Shown: in pieces, positions 51,903 to 61,010 of the stretch
How the letters are laid out: every line of letters starts with the position of its first letter
Numbering within the stretch: the first letter of the stretch is position 1
Assembly (NCBI GenBank): GCA_049323435.1
Contig: JBMOMX010000022.1
Coordinates: 59,523 to 123,522 of the forward strand
Length of the DNA stretch: 64,000 nt
Origin: UBA11222 sp049323435
GTDB lineage: Bacteria; Pseudomonadota; Alphaproteobacteria; UBA11222
Reading direction: 5' to 3'
Position numbers and translations under genes: made by a program
The notes under the pieces: model-generated
What the model was told of the DNA's origin: nothing
Seen by the model: the letters and a program-made list of their open reading frames with translations, nothing else
The model's database searches: none

Positions 51903-53293
51903 TCGATGATATCATTCCGGTGTTTGGGTTTAACCATGTCGTAAATATCCTGCGCCCTGAAATTTCCGGGTGAGCCTTCGGGCAGAAGTTTCATCGCGCG
52001 TTGCGAATGAATATAGGCGTCACGGCGGTTTTCGGAACGGAAGTAGCGTTCCGCGCTGGCCAGCGCGGCCATGCCTTCCTGTCCAGTACCGGCATAGGCG
52101 ATGGCCAATTGATGCCAGCCAAAGGTAATCTCCGGATCCTGCGCCATGGCTTTTTGCAGGGTTTGCAGCGATGCCTGCAGATAGGCCGGGTCTTCCGTTG
52201 ACAGCATCGCCTGGGCCAGATTAACCCGCAGCAGCGGTATATCCGGTTTCAGGGCAACGGCCCTTGCGTGCGGGGCGATGGCCTCTTTTACCCGGCCATT
52301 CTCAAACAGGATCTGCCCCTTCAACTCGTGATAATAGGGATTGTCAGGGGATTGCGCGATCAGCGCATCGGTCTCCTGCAATGCGGTTTGCGTATCCCCC
52401 CGCCGGTAATAGGCGATGGCGCGCGCATAACGGGCCTTGATGCTGGTATCTGACGCTGGAAATTTCCTGAATGTCTGCGCATAGGGTTTGATAAAGCCAT
52501 ACAGCTTGCCCTGCATGCGGTCATGCGCCTCTATCAGTTCCGGCTTTTCGGGCTTGTCGCGAAAGGGGGATTTTTCCAGCCGCGCCTCAAGGGCGCCGAT
52601 ACGGTCGATGGACATTGGGTGGCTGCGCGCAAAGGGATCCTGATTGCGGGCGTTCAGCGCTTCCTGCCCGCTGAATTTGTGCATGACCTCCAGCAGCCCG
52701 GCGCCGGATTCACCAATAGTGTCCAGATAGCTGGCAGCGGCCTGATCGGCGGAGGATTCCTGCGAGCGGCTATAGGCCAGAAAATTCCGCTGGGCGACCT
52801 GACTGCCGCCGGTCATGACGCCCATGCCGACATCCGGCGCACCCATTGCCGCGATGCCGACACCCAGCACCATCGAGGCGATGGCAAGCGCCCCGGTGCC
52901 CCGCATCGCGTCCTGCGTGCGCGCCAGGTGGCCGCCCGCAATATGGCCCACTTCGTGCGCGATCACGCCTTTCACCTCGCCGGGCGTGTCGAATTCCAGC
53001 AGCAGTTCCGTCGTAAAAAATACATTCTGCCCGCCAGCCACAAAGGCGTTTATCTGATTGTCATTGACCAGATAGATATTGACCGATCTGGGGCTTAACC
53101 CGGCGGCGGCGAAAATCGGGGTAGCGTAGCTGCGCAATAATTCCTCGGTTTCGGCATCACGTATCAATGACAGCGCCGAGGCCGGCGCGCCCGGACCAGC
53201 AGTGGCGGCCATCAGCACGGCCAGAAACAGGGGCCGGGCAATATGCCAGCGGGCTTTTTGGGTAAGGCGTCGAAATAGCCGAAATTCAAGCAC
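51899..53293 (-). CDS. M48 family metalloprotease with TPR domain (BepA-like)
   Basis: The 464-residue periplasmic protein has an N-terminal signal or anchor (FLAVLMAATAGPGAPASA). The zinc protease domain has HEVGH at 113-117, a third ligand E179 in SRSQESSADQAA, and INAFVAGGQNVFF. A C-terminal half of TPR repeats follows (RYARAIAYYRRGDTQTAL, YYHELKGQILFENGRVKEAI). BepA in E. coli assists or degrades outer-membrane proteins such as LptD. Pairing with a disulfide enzyme gene downstream makes sense because LptD needs disulfides. Confidence 0.92.
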   Translation of the reverse strand: MLEFRLFRRLTQKARWHIARPLFLAVLMAATAGPGAPASALSLIRDAETEELLRSYATPIFAAAGLSPRSVNIYLVNDNQINAFVAGGQNVFFTTELLLEFDTPGEVKGVIAHEVGHIAGGHLARTQDAMRGTGALAIASMVLGVGIAAMGAPDVGMGVMTGGSQVAQRNFLAYSRSQESSADQAAASYLDTIGESGAGLLEVMHKFSGQEALNARNQDPFARSHPMSIDRIGALEARLEKSPFRDKPEKPELIEAHDRMQGKLYGFIKPYAQTFRKFPASDTSIKARYARAIAYYRRGDTQTALQETDALIAQSPDNPYYHELKGQILFENGRVKEAIAPHARAVALKPDIPLLRVNLAQAMLSTEDPAYLQASLQTLQKAMAQDPEITFGWHQLAIAYAGTGQEGMAALASAERYFRSENRRDAYIHSQRAMKLLPEGSPGNFRAQDIYDMVKPKHRNDIIE

Positions 53294-53514
53294 TTAGAGA
53301 TATCTCCGGGCAATAATCCACAGTGTCTGGCGGGCAATCATGCCCTTGTCGGGCCGTTTGGGGGGCGGGCGCATTATGAGGTCGCATTTATGTCACATTT
53401 AAGGCTATTAAACTGACACATATATTGGATGCGCATGCCAATAAAGCCCAACTTTTATTCATTCAGGCCGCCGAAATATCAGGGCTTCCAGATAGCTGTT
53501 TTTTATGGGGCAGG

Positions 53515-54666
53515 ATGACGGATCAGAAACAGTCCGGGAACGGGCTGAAAATATTGTTATGGCATTGGGGTCGCCGGGGTGCGGGGCCGCGCTACACGCT
53601 TGAGCTTGCCCGCGCCTTGATGCGCATTGAGGAAGCCGAAGTGCATCTGTCGATTTCCTCGGACAGTGAGCTGATCAAGGAATTCCGGGCGCTGAATATT
53701 CCCATGCAGGAAATAAAAACCTATACCGGCCTGGTGTCGGCATTTTTCACGACATTGAATATTCTGGCGGTAAGGCGCAAATTTTTGCGCTATCTGCGCG
53801 ATAACCGGATTGATGTCGTGGATTCGACCATGAGCCATTTATGGTCGCGCTTCGTCATTTCCGCCGTGCCCGCAAACGGCGTGGTGCTGCTGAATACGGT
53901 GCATGACGCGGTGCTGCATCCCGGCGAGCATGGCGGTTTCAAAAGCTGGTTTTATCAACCCTTCAGCAATGCGCATGCCTATATCGCGCTGACCCAATAT
54001 GTCGGCCGGCAGTTAAGTGATGTGCATACCATCGCGCCGGAGAAGGTGACGGTAATCCCGCTCGGCCCGCTATCCGACCCGGTCAGCGCGCCGCCTGTGG
54101 TTCCGGTCCGCAAACCGGGGCCGCTGCGGCTGTTATTTTTTGGCCGCATTTTGCGCTATAAAGGGCTGGAACGGTTGATCGAGGCCTATGCCATGCTGCG
54201 CGCGGAAGGGCAGGATGTCAGCCTTCAGATAACCGGTGCGGGCGACATGCGTGATCTGGAAGCCGCCGTCAAGGCGCTGCCGGACATCACCGTGAACAAT
54301 AGATGGGTACCCGAAGAAAAGATGGACAGCGTTTTTGCGCAGGCGGATGTGGTCATTCTGCCCTATCTGGAATCCAGCCAGTCCGGCGTGATTGCCTCGG
54401 CCTTTGCCGCCGGTGTGCCCGCGATCGGAACGCCGATCGGCGGTCTGCCGGAACAGATCACCCATAATATGAATGGGCTTGTCGCTGCCGATACCAGCCC
54501 TGGCGCCCTGGCGGCGGAAATTCGCAGGCTTGCAAATGATGCGGACCTGCTGGCGCAGCTGAAAGAAGGCGCATTGCGCACCGCCCGGCAACAATTTTCC
54601 TGGGATAAAATCTCCGCCGGAATTCTGGACCTGGCCCGGACCTGTCTGAAGCAGACCCGCCAGTAG
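53515..54666 (+). CDS. GT-B glycosyltransferase (family 4 type)
   Basis: The 383-residue protein has an N-terminal domain with HWGRRGAGPRYTLELARAL at about 17-35. The C-terminal GT4 domain has LRLLFFGRILRYKGLERLIEAYAML at about 204-228, then ADVVILPYLESSQSGVIASAFAAGVPAIGT with the nucleotide-sugar-binding acid, and GLPEQI. It transfers a sugar from an activated donor, probably for envelope polysaccharide. I start at MTDQKQSG (53515) after a GGGGCAGG box; 30 upstream codons are open. No other glycan genes are adjacent. Confidence 0.86.
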   Translation: MTDQKQSGNGLKILLWHWGRRGAGPRYTLELARALMRIEEAEVHLSISSDSELIKEFRALNIPMQEIKTYTGLVSAFFTTLNILAVRRKFLRYLRDNRIDVVDSTMSHLWSRFVISAVPANGVVLLNTVHDAVLHPGEHGGFKSWFYQPFSNAHAYIALTQYVGRQLSDVHTIAPEKVTVIPLGPLSDPVSAPPVVPVRKPGPLRLLFFGRILRYKGLERLIEAYAMLRAEGQDVSLQITGAGDMRDLEAAVKALPDITVNNRWVPEEKMDSVFAQADVVILPYLESSQSGVIASAFAAGVPAIGTPIGGLPEQITHNMNGLVAADTSPGALAAEIRRLANDADLLAQLKEGALRTARQQFSWDKISAGILDLARTCLKQTRQ

Positions 54667-54684
54667 CGCCGGATATAGCCGGGA

Positions 54685-55593
54685 TCAACTGATCAGCGTG
54701 CCCGCGCCATGTTCGGTGAACAGTTCCAGCAGCACGGCGTGCTCCACGCGGCCATCCAGTATCACCACGCCGCCAACGCCTGCGTCCAGCGCCTCCAGGC
54801 AAGTCTCTACTTTAGGAATCATGCCGCCCGCGATCGCCCCGCTCTTGATCATGGCGAGGGCGCGATCCCGGCTGAGATGCGGGATCACCTTGCCATTTTC
54901 GTCCAGCACGCCGGCCACATCCGTCAGCATCAGCAACCGCATGGCGCCCACCGCGCCCGCAATGGCGCCCGCCGCCGTATCGGCATTGATATTATAGGTT
55001 TCTCCCGCCGCGCCGATGCCGATGGGCGCCACCACCGGGATCAGATCCGACGCGGAAATGGTGTGCAGCACATCGGGATTTATCGCGGTGGGTTCGCCGA
55101 CAAAGCCCAGATCCAGCACCCTTTCAATATTGGATTCCGGATCGCGCGTGGTGCGTTGCAGCTTGCGCGCCTGGATCAGATTGGCGTCCTTGCCCGACAG
55201 GCCAATCGCCTTGCCGCCGGCATTATTGATGGCGGAAACGATCTGTTTGTTGATGGAGCCAGCCAGCACCATTTCCACGACCTCCACCGTTTTGGAATCG
55301 GTGACCCGCAGCCCGTCGATGAAACTGCTTTTGATGCCCAGCCGGTCCAGCATCTGGCCGATCTGCGGCCCGCCGCCATGCACCACAATGGGCTTCACCC
55401 CCACCTGCTTGATCAGCACTATGTCGCGGGCGAAACGCTGCGCGATATGGTCTTCACCCATCGCATGGCCGCCATATTTTATCAGCACGGTTTTGCCCGC
55501 ATAGCGCAGAATATAGGGCAGCGCCTCGGACAGTGTCTGCGCCGCCTGATGCCAGTCGCGGTGTAATGCTTCGCCGGATGTTGATTTGGTCAT
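54685..55593 (-). CDS. argB: Acetylglutamate kinase
   Basis: ArgB phosphorylates N-acetylglutamate in arginine synthesis. The 302-residue protein has TVLIKYGGHAMGE near 32, VVHGGGPQIGQMLDRLGI, NINADTAAGAIAGAVGA near 210 and GGMIPKVETCLEALDAGV near 259. I start at MTKSTSGEAL; 38 upstream codons are open but not family-like. In many alphaproteobacteria argB directly follows ysxC; here two toxin-antitoxin modules lie between. Confidence 0.97.
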   Translation of the reverse strand: MTKSTSGEALHRDWHQAAQTLSEALPYILRYAGKTVLIKYGGHAMGEDHIAQRFARDIVLIKQVGVKPIVVHGGGPQIGQMLDRLGIKSSFIDGLRVTDSKTVEVVEMVLAGSINKQIVSAINNAGGKAIGLSGKDANLIQARKLQRTTRDPESNIERVLDLGFVGEPTAINPDVLHTISASDLIPVVAPIGIGAAGETYNINADTAAGAIAGAVGAMRLLMLTDVAGVLDENGKVIPHLSRDRALAMIKSGAIAGGMIPKVETCLEALDAGVGGVVILDGRVEHAVLLELFTEHGAGTLIS

Positions 55594-55616
55594 GGGTTTT
55601 AATTCCGTCCGTAACC

Positions 55617-55871
55617 TCAATAATGATACCTGCATTGAACGATCAAAATCGTTTCGTTCTCGACCTTGTAAATCAGCCGGCGCTCGCGGTCGATGCGGCG
55701 CGACCAATAGCCAGACCAGTTGTGCCGTAACGGTTCGGGATTGCCAATGCCTTCATGCGGATGCTGCCTTATGCCTTTTATCAGAATATTGATCCGCTTC
55801 AGCACCTGTCTATCGGTGGCCTGCCAATAAAGATAGTCCTCCCAGCCCTTGCTGGACCAGGCGAGGATCAT
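55617..55871 (-). CDS. yoeB: Txe/YoeB-family toxin
   Basis: The 84-residue protein matches YoeB, a ribosome-dependent mRNA endonuclease: LAWSSKGWEDYLYWQATDRQVLKRINILIK at 3-32, PLRHNWSGYWSRRIDRERRLIYKVE in the middle with the catalytic Glu/Arg, and the C-terminal QCRYHY including the essential His-Tyr. It overlaps the antitoxin stop by 4 bases (ATGA). Confidence 0.96.
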   Translation of the reverse strand: MILAWSSKGWEDYLYWQATDRQVLKRINILIKGIRQHPHEGIGNPEPLRHNWSGYWSRRIDRERRLIYKVENETILIVQCRYHY

Positions 55872-56122
55872 TCTTCGATGAGATCATGCTGCGAGGTTAT
55901 TCCGGCTTCAACTTCGGCAATGGCCTCACTTAACCGCGCGGCGTTTTTGGGGCTGGCCATTAAATAGGCGGTTTCCTCATAGGATTTGAAATCCTCCAGC
56001 GACATAACCACGGCCGGTTTGCCATTTTGCCGGGTGATCAGGATCGGCACATGGTCCTCGTTCACCTTGTCCAATGTGCTGGCCAGATGGCTGCGAAATG
56101 CCGAGTAGCTGATGGTGTCCAT
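55868..56122 (-). CDS. yefM: YefM/Phd-family antitoxin
   Basis: The 84-residue protein matches YefM: ISYSAFRSHLASTLDKVNEDHVPILITRQNGKPAVVMSLEDFKSYEET is the Phd/YefM DNA-binding fold, and the acidic C-terminus wraps YoeB. It overlaps the toxin gene. A cluster of TGTAC motifs upstream is the likely operator. Confidence 0.95.
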   Translation of the reverse strand: MDTISYSAFRSHLASTLDKVNEDHVPILITRQNGKPAVVMSLEDFKSYEETAYLMASPKNAARLSEAIAEVEAGITSQHDLIEE

Positions 56123-56144
56123 GGTTGTGCCCCTTACAGGATTT

Positions 56145-56179
56145 TGTACTTATTATTGTACTTGTACTTATATGTGTAC
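56145..56179 (-). promoter_or_regulatory. YefM operator with four TGTAC motifs
   Basis: TGTAC occurs at 56145, 56157, 56163 and 56175, a spacing of 12, 6 and 12 bases, directly upstream of yefM. YefM-YoeB complexes bind palindromes built on TGTACA. The region is AT-rich and also contains the minus-strand promoter (TATAAG). Confidence 0.75.
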
Positions 56180-56251
56180 GCAAGTAAAAAAAGAGGGTAA
56201 TATTGCCATTTAATGCTATCTAATGCTATTGTGCCCGCATGCAATAAGGCG

Positions 56252-56395
56252 GAATGACATTAGATTGAACCAGCCCATCTACCTTGTCACCCCGGATTTA
56301 TTCCGGGGTCCAGGGTCGCATAGAAAGGCCTGAGTTTGGTACCCTGGACCCCGCAACAAGTGCGGGGTCCAGGGAGTGTGTTGCATGGTCAAACT
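56252..56395. repeat. CCCCGG/CCAGGG palindromic repeat pair
   Basis: ACCCCGGATTTATTCCGGGGT (about 56289-56309) and CCCTGGACCCCGCAACAAGTGCGGGGTCCAGGG (56342-56374) are separate hairpins sharing GGGGTCCAGGG. They lie between the divergent yefM and parD genes. This is another family of dispersed intergenic palindromes and accounts for most of the 304-bp gap. Confidence 0.8.
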
Positions 56396-56426
56396 TAAAA
56401 TCATACCGATCTAAAAGCGAGGCGCC

Positions 56427-56669
56427 ATGACTACGATGAATATATCCCTTCCCGATCAGATGAAAGACTGGATCGATGGCCGCATTGACGCAGGCCAATA
56501 TCATAATGTCAGTGAATATATCCGCGACCTGATCCGCCGCGACCAGGCCGAACATGAAAAGACATTGGCATTCCGGGCGGCGATAGATTATGGCCGCAAT
56601 AGCGGCGTCAATGGCAGAACGTTCAAGGAGGTGATCAGCGCCGTTAAAGTCAGAGCCAAAAGCGCCTGA
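56427..56669 (+). CDS. parD: ParD-family antitoxin
   Basis: The 80-residue protein has an N-terminal ribbon-helix-helix (MNISLPDQMKDWIDGRIDAGQYHNVSEYIRDLIRRDQ), characteristic of ParD. A short C-terminal toxin-binding helix follows. The toxin gene begins one base after its stop. GCGAGG upstream is a modest ribosome binding site. Confidence 0.94.
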   Translation: MTTMNISLPDQMKDWIDGRIDAGQYHNVSEYIRDLIRRDQAEHEKTLAFRAAIDYGRNSGVNGRTFKEVISAVKVRAKSA

Positions 56670-56670
56670 G

Positions 56671-56964
56671 GTGGATTATAGTCTCTCCGCTGCGGCGGAG
56701 ATCGATATTGAAGAGATTTACCTCTACGGACTTATTCAGTTTGGCGAGGCGCAGGCCGATCATTACGCCGCCATGCTGGAAGACAAGATCGCCATTCTAT
56801 GCGCCAATCCAAAATTGGGACGGATTGACGCGCGGGTGAACCCGGCAATCCGCCGCTTCGAATGCGAACGCCATGTGATTTTTTATGATGTGCTGGAAGA
56901 TCATATTCTGATCGTCAGAATTTTACACAGCGCGGCGGATTATGTGGCGCATTTGGCGGGGTAG
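56671..56964 (+). CDS. parE: ParE-family toxin
   Basis: The 97-residue RelE/ParE-fold protein reads YSLSAAAEIDIEEIYLYGLIQFGEAQADHYAAMLEDKI at the start and RRFECERHVIFYDVLEDHILIVRILH near the end. ParE-type toxins poison gyrase. It starts at a GTG with the parD stop just upstream, so translation is coupled. It ends 21 bases from the convergent ysxC stop. Confidence 0.93.
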   Translation: MDYSLSAAAEIDIEEIYLYGLIQFGEAQADHYAAMLEDKIAILCANPKLGRIDARVNPAIRRFECERHVIFYDVLEDHILIVRILHSAADYVAHLAG

Positions 56965-56985
56965 GAAAAGGTGGCGTCCCGCCGC

Positions 56986-57654
56986 CTACTTTTCCGCCGC
57001 CAATGCGCCCAGTGCGGCGCGCAATCCGGCAATGCCATCGCCTTTTTCGGACGAGGTGACATGCACCTCGGGATGCGCCGCCACATGTTTGCGCAACAGA
57101 GCCTTGGTTCGCTCCAGGCAGGCGGCGAGATCGGCGGCCTTAACCTTGTCCGCCTTGGTGAGTACGATCTGATAGGACACCGCTGCGGCGTCGAGCATTT
57201 TCATTACCGCGATGTCGGATTCCTTGACGCCGTGGCGCGCATCGATCAGCACGCAGGCGCGGCGCAGGCTGGGCCGCCCGCGCAGATAGCTGTTCACCAG
57301 CCGCGTCCACACCTCGACCTGCGCCTTGGGCACGCGGGCATAGCCATAGCCCGGCAAATCCGCCAGCATCAACCGCCCGGCCAGGTTAAAGAAATTGATC
57401 TCGCGGGTGCGCCCCGGCGTGTTGGAGGTGCGCGCCAAAGTCTTGCGATTGGTCAGCGCGTTGATCAGGCTGGATTTGCCGACATTGGAGCGCCCGGCAA
57501 AGGCAATTTCGGGCAGATCGGCGTCCGGCAACTGATCCAGATTCACCACACCGCGCACAAATTCGCATTCGCCCGCGAACAGCACCCGGCCCGCCTCGAT
57601 ACTATCCGGATCAAATTCCGGTGTGGCATTCGGTGTGCTGATGGGGTCCGTCAC
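56986..57654 (-). CDS. ysxC: Ribosome biogenesis GTPase YsxC/EngB
   Basis: This GTPase helps assemble the 50S subunit. The 222-residue protein has G1 GRSNVGKSS at about 54-62, TPGRTREINFF switch I, ADLPGYGYARVPK with the DxxG motif, and TKADK. I start at the GTG that overlaps the yidC stop (GTGA); a TTG one codon earlier is the alternative. The order rpmH-rnpA-yidC-ysxC is standard. Confidence 0.95.
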   Translation of the reverse strand: MTDPISTPNATPEFDPDSIEAGRVLFAGECEFVRGVVNLDQLPDADLPEIAFAGRSNVGKSSLINALTNRKTLARTSNTPGRTREINFFNLAGRLMLADLPGYGYARVPKAQVEVWTRLVNSYLRGRPSLRRACVLIDARHGVKESDIAVMKMLDAAAVSYQIVLTKADKVKAADLAACLERTKALLRKHVAAHPEVHVTSSEKGDGIAGLRAALGALAAEK

Positions 57655-59426
57655 CAACGGAAACTGACCTCTGCGCCTTCGCGCTTCATGATCAGCGCCT
57701 GCTGAATGATCGACAGCACATTATTCACCGTCCAGTAAATCACCAGCCCCGCCGGAAATGTGCCGAGCAGAAAGGTGAAAAACACCGGCATCCACATAAA
57801 CACTTTTTCCTGCACCGGGTCGGTGGGCGCGGGGTTCAGGCGCTGCTGCATCCACATGCTGACGCCCATCAATATCGGCCAGATACCGATCAGCAGGAAA
57901 TCCGGCGGCGACCAGGGAATGAGCCCGAACAGATTGAACAGGCTGGTGGGATCGGGCGCCGCCAGATCATTGATCCAGCCGAAAAACGGCGCATGGCGCA
58001 TTTCAATGGTGACGAACAGCACCTTGTACAGCGCGAAAAACACCGGTATCTGCACCAGCATCGGCAGACAGCCGGACAGCGGATTGGCCTTTTCGCGCTT
58101 GTACAGATCCATCATTTCCTGCTGCTGGCGCATTTTATCATCGGGGAATTTTTCCCGGACCTCCAGCATCAGCGGTTGCAACTTTTTCATCTTGCTCATC
58201 GCGACATAGGATTTGTTGGCGAGCGGAAAGAACGCCGCCTTGACCACCAGCGTCAGCAGAATGATGGCAATGCCGAAATTCCCGGTCAGGCCGTAAAACC
58301 AGTCAATCACCACAAATAGCGGCTTGGTCAGGAAATAGAACCAGCCCCAGTCAATGGCGCGGTCAAACAAAGTGATGGAATATTTTTCCGCATAGGCGTC
58401 GATCAGGCTGACTTTTTTCGCGCCGGCAAACAGGCGGCTGGTTATTTCGCTGCTTTGCCCCGGCGCAATCACAATCGCCGCGCGCAGATAATCCGCCTGA
58501 TAGCGGTCCTTGCCGGCCAGCGGCCTGTAGGAAAAACTTCCCGCAAAATCAGCCGCCTGATCCGGGATCAGCGAGACCAGCCAATATTTGTCGGTTATGC
58601 CAAGCCAGCCGCCTGCACCCTGGGTTTTGACGGAGCCGGTTTCGCGGATATCTTCATAGGTGATTTCGTTCAGCGTTCCCGCCAGCACGCCCAACAGGCC
58701 TTCATGCAGAATGAAATAGCCCGAAATCGGCGGCGTGTAATGGCGCGACACCAGCCCATAGGGCATCAGGCTAACGGGCGCTGCGCCGGAATTGTCGACC
58801 TTCTCGGTGATGGTGAACAGATAATGCTCATCCACTTCATAGGTGCGGGTGAATTTCAGCCCTGCGCCATTGTCCCAGTGCAGGGTCACCGGTACCCCGG
58901 GCCGCAGCACCTGATTGACATCGCCGGACCACAGGGTCTGCGCATCGGGCAGGGCCGGTTTTGCGCCATCTGCGGACACAAAACCATATTCCGCATAATA
59001 GGGCTCCGGCGTTCCGGCAGGCGATAACAGGATGATTTCGGGGCTGTCCGGCGATACGGTTTCCCGATAGGTAACCAAGGTCAGATCATCCAGCCTTCCC
59101 CCGCGCAAGGAGATGGAGCCATGTACCTGGCCATTATCTATCCGGATGCGCGGCGTCGTGGCCAGCATGGCGCTGCGGCTGAGTGTCACACCTGACATGG
59201 TCTCTGCGGATGGCAATGGCGGATTTGTTCCGGGCTGCGGCGCGTCGGAACCGGGCGCCGCCGGAACAGCGGGCACAGCAGCTGCTGGCGCGCCCTGCTG
59301 GCCGGCCGCTTCCAGGCGGGCGCGCTCGGCCTCCATGCGCGGAGTGTCCACAAAATAGAACCAGCCGAGCATCACAAGCATGGACAGGCTGATGGCCAGA
59401 ATCAGATTACGATTTTCTTCGGTCAT
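57651..59426 (-). CDS. yidC: Membrane protein insertase YidC
   Basis: YidC inserts and folds inner-membrane proteins, alone or with Sec. The 591-residue protein has an N-terminal helix (NLILAISLSMLVMLGWFYFV), and a large periplasmic domain (about 60-350) preceded by an Ala/Pro-rich linker. Five conserved C-terminal helices follow, including NFGIAIILLTLVVKAAFFPL and YKREKANPLSGCLPMLVQIPVFFALY. Its start overlaps rnpA (ATGA) and its stop overlaps ysxC. Confidence 0.97.
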   Translation of the reverse strand: MTEENRNLILAISLSMLVMLGWFYFVDTPRMEAERARLEAAGQQGAPAAAVPAVPAAPGSDAPQPGTNPPLPSAETMSGVTLSRSAMLATTPRIRIDNGQVHGSISLRGGRLDDLTLVTYRETVSPDSPEIILLSPAGTPEPYYAEYGFVSADGAKPALPDAQTLWSGDVNQVLRPGVPVTLHWDNGAGLKFTRTYEVDEHYLFTITEKVDNSGAAPVSLMPYGLVSRHYTPPISGYFILHEGLLGVLAGTLNEITYEDIRETGSVKTQGAGGWLGITDKYWLVSLIPDQAADFAGSFSYRPLAGKDRYQADYLRAAIVIAPGQSSEITSRLFAGAKKVSLIDAYAEKYSITLFDRAIDWGWFYFLTKPLFVVIDWFYGLTGNFGIAIILLTLVVKAAFFPLANKSYVAMSKMKKLQPLMLEVREKFPDDKMRQQQEMMDLYKREKANPLSGCLPMLVQIPVFFALYKVLFVTIEMRHAPFFGWINDLAAPDPTSLFNLFGLIPWSPPDFLLIGIWPILMGVSMWMQQRLNPAPTDPVQEKVFMWMPVFFTFLLGTFPAGLVIYWTVNNVLSIIQQALIMKREGAEVSFRW

Positions 59427-59857
59427 GTACGGGTAATCACAGTCTTTCGTTGCTGACGTTGCTGATGAATATTTTTCAGGGCAATTTGCAGATCATCGCA
59501 CAGCGCGGCAAAGGCGCGGTCCTGCGTTGTTGTCCTGCCAACCAGCACATAATCATATCCGGCATGGCCATGCCGGGGCAGCACCGCATCCGCTGCCGCG
59601 CGCAGGCGCCGTTTGGCGCGGTTGCGCACAACCGCATTGCCGATTTTTTTGGTGGCGGTAAAACCTATCCGGCATGGGCTGGCGTCGGGGCTAACGCCAG
59701 AAGCCGCGCCGGGGCCGGAAAGGGGCCCGCCTTCCTCCGGCCGGCGCCTGGCTTGCAGGATGAACCCAGGCATGGCAGCTTTTGTTCCTTTGGCGACGTG
59801 CAGGAATTGCGATCTTCTGGTCAGGCGTTGCGCCCGCTTATCAGCTGATTTTTCCAT
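59423..59857 (-). CDS. rnpA: Ribonuclease P protein component
   Basis: RnpA assists the catalytic RNA in maturing tRNA 5' ends. The 144-residue basic protein has LTRRSQFLHVAKG at about 12-24 and the RNR motif GNAVVRNRAKRRLRAA near 73-88. An insertion of about 20 Gly/Pro/Ser-rich residues (about 39-59) precedes RIGFTATKKIG. It lies 50 bases after rpmH and overlaps yidC. Confidence 0.95.
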   Translation of the reverse strand: MEKSADKRAQRLTRRSQFLHVAKGTKAAMPGFILQARRRPEEGGPLSGPGAASGVSPDASPCRIGFTATKKIGNAVVRNRAKRRLRAAADAVLPRHGHAGYDYVLVGRTTTQDRAFAALCDDLQIALKNIHQQRQQRKTVITRT

Positions 59858-59907
59858 CGAGGCGGTGGTTCAGCCCCTCTCGCCAGAATGCCGGGACGGC
59901 CGGTATT

Positions 59908-60042
59908 TCAGGCGGAAAGTTTTTTGCGGCCATGCGCGCGGCGGCGATTAATCACCAGACGCCCCGCCTTGGTGGCCATGCGGGAACGAAAGCCATGACG
60001 GCGGGCGCGGACAAGCCGGCTAGGCTGAAAAGTGCGTTTCAC
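59908..60042 (-). CDS. rpmH: 50S ribosomal protein L34
   Basis: The minus strand from GTG 60040-60042 encodes 44 residues beginning VKRTFQPSRLVRARRHGFRS and ending with AGRLVINRRRAHGRKKLSA. This matches L34 throughout (KRTFQPS, RRHGFRSRMATKAGR). GGAG lies 8 bases upstream of the GTG. It heads the rpmH-rnpA-yidC-ysxC operon. Confidence 0.97.
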   Translation of the reverse strand: MKRTFQPSRLVRARRHGFRSRMATKAGRLVINRRRAHGRKKLSA

Positions 60043-60122
60043 GGGAGTTTCTCCGTTAGATTCAGAGTCGAATTCAGATACCAGGCCCTAGGCACAGGCC
60101 CGGCCATAAATCAGGATGCGGA

Positions 60123-60151
60123 TATATAGAAAAACTGGTGCAGCAAGTCAA
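60123..60151 (-). promoter_or_regulatory. Promoter of the rpmH-rnpA-yidC-ysxC operon
   Basis: On the minus strand TTGACT (60146-60151) and TATATA (60123-60128) are exactly 17 bases apart, close to the sigma70 consensus. The start would be near 60116, giving a leader of about 75 bases. Confidence 0.78.
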
Positions 60152-60275
60152 TTAAAAGGGCAGCATCCATCTATAAGACCCGCAGGATGTAACCTTTAGG
60201 GCGGCGCGGCCGAACGGGGATGTCATTAAACCATCCCCCAAGCCGTACCCGTGAACCATTCAGAAAGAGGCCAAT

Positions 60276-61010
60276 ATGACCCAGCCCAGCCAGGACGCCC
60301 CGTCAGCAAAGCGTTTTTCGCTTACCCGGCTTTGGCCGGTTGCCCTGTTTTTGGCGGTTTTGTGGGCTTTTTTTGCCTTTGAGCTTGATAAATATCTCAG
60401 TTTTGAGGCTTTGCGGGAAAATCGCGCCTTTCTGACCGAATGGACAGCGGCCAATCGGGGGCTGGCGGTACTGGTCTATATGGCCATTTATACCGTGGTA
60501 GTGGCATTTTCGCTGCCGGGCGGGGCGGTCATGACGATCAGTGGCGGGTTCCTGTTTGGACCTTTTCTGGCCACGCCGGTCACGGTCATTGCCGCGACCC
60601 TTGGCGCGAGCCTGCTGTTTCTGGCCGCGCGAACCGCATTGGGAGATCAGTTACGTGCCAGGGCCGGGCCTGCCATGCGCAACATGGAAGCCGGATTTCG
60701 TGAAAATGAACTCAGCTATATGTTCGTGCTGCGGCTGGTGCCGCTGTTTCCGTTCTTTGTGGTTAACCTGGCCCCGGCCTTTCTGGGGGTCAGCCTGCGC
60801 AACTATGTGATTGCCACTTTCTTCGGCATTATCCCCGGTACGCTGGTATATGTGCTGGTGGGCAACGGTCTGGGGGCGGTGTTTGATGCGGGGGGCACAC
60901 CGGATCTGACGATTATTTTCAAGCCCGAAATTTTGCTGCCCATTCTTGGATTGGCTGCACTGGCGCTGATACCCGTGATTTACAAACGCATTCAGGGGGC
61001 CAGAGCATGA
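60276..61010 (+). CDS. TVP38/TMEM64 (SNARE-associated Golgi, VTT-domain) family membrane protein
   Basis: The 244-residue protein has about six hydrophobic stretches. It carries the VTT-domain signature FSLPGGAVMTISGGFLFGPFLAT at about 78-100, re-entrant-helix pattern RLVPLFPFFVVNLAPAFLGVSLRNY at 152-176, and FFGIIPGTLVYVLVGNGLG. DedA/VTT proteins are linked to lipid scrambling or flipping. Its end overlaps the flavoprotein gene by 4 bases (ATGA), and TVP38 with a Mer-like reductase is a recurring pair. Confidence 0.9.
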   Translation: MTQPSQDAPSAKRFSLTRLWPVALFLAVLWAFFAFELDKYLSFEALRENRAFLTEWTAANRGLAVLVYMAIYTVVVAFSLPGGAVMTISGGFLFGPFLATPVTVIAATLGASLLFLAARTALGDQLRARAGPAMRNMEAGFRENELSYMFVLRLVPLFPFFVVNLAPAFLGVSLRNYVIATFFGIIPGTLVYVLVGNGLGAVFDAGGTPDLTIIFKPEILLPILGLAALALIPVIYKRIQGARA

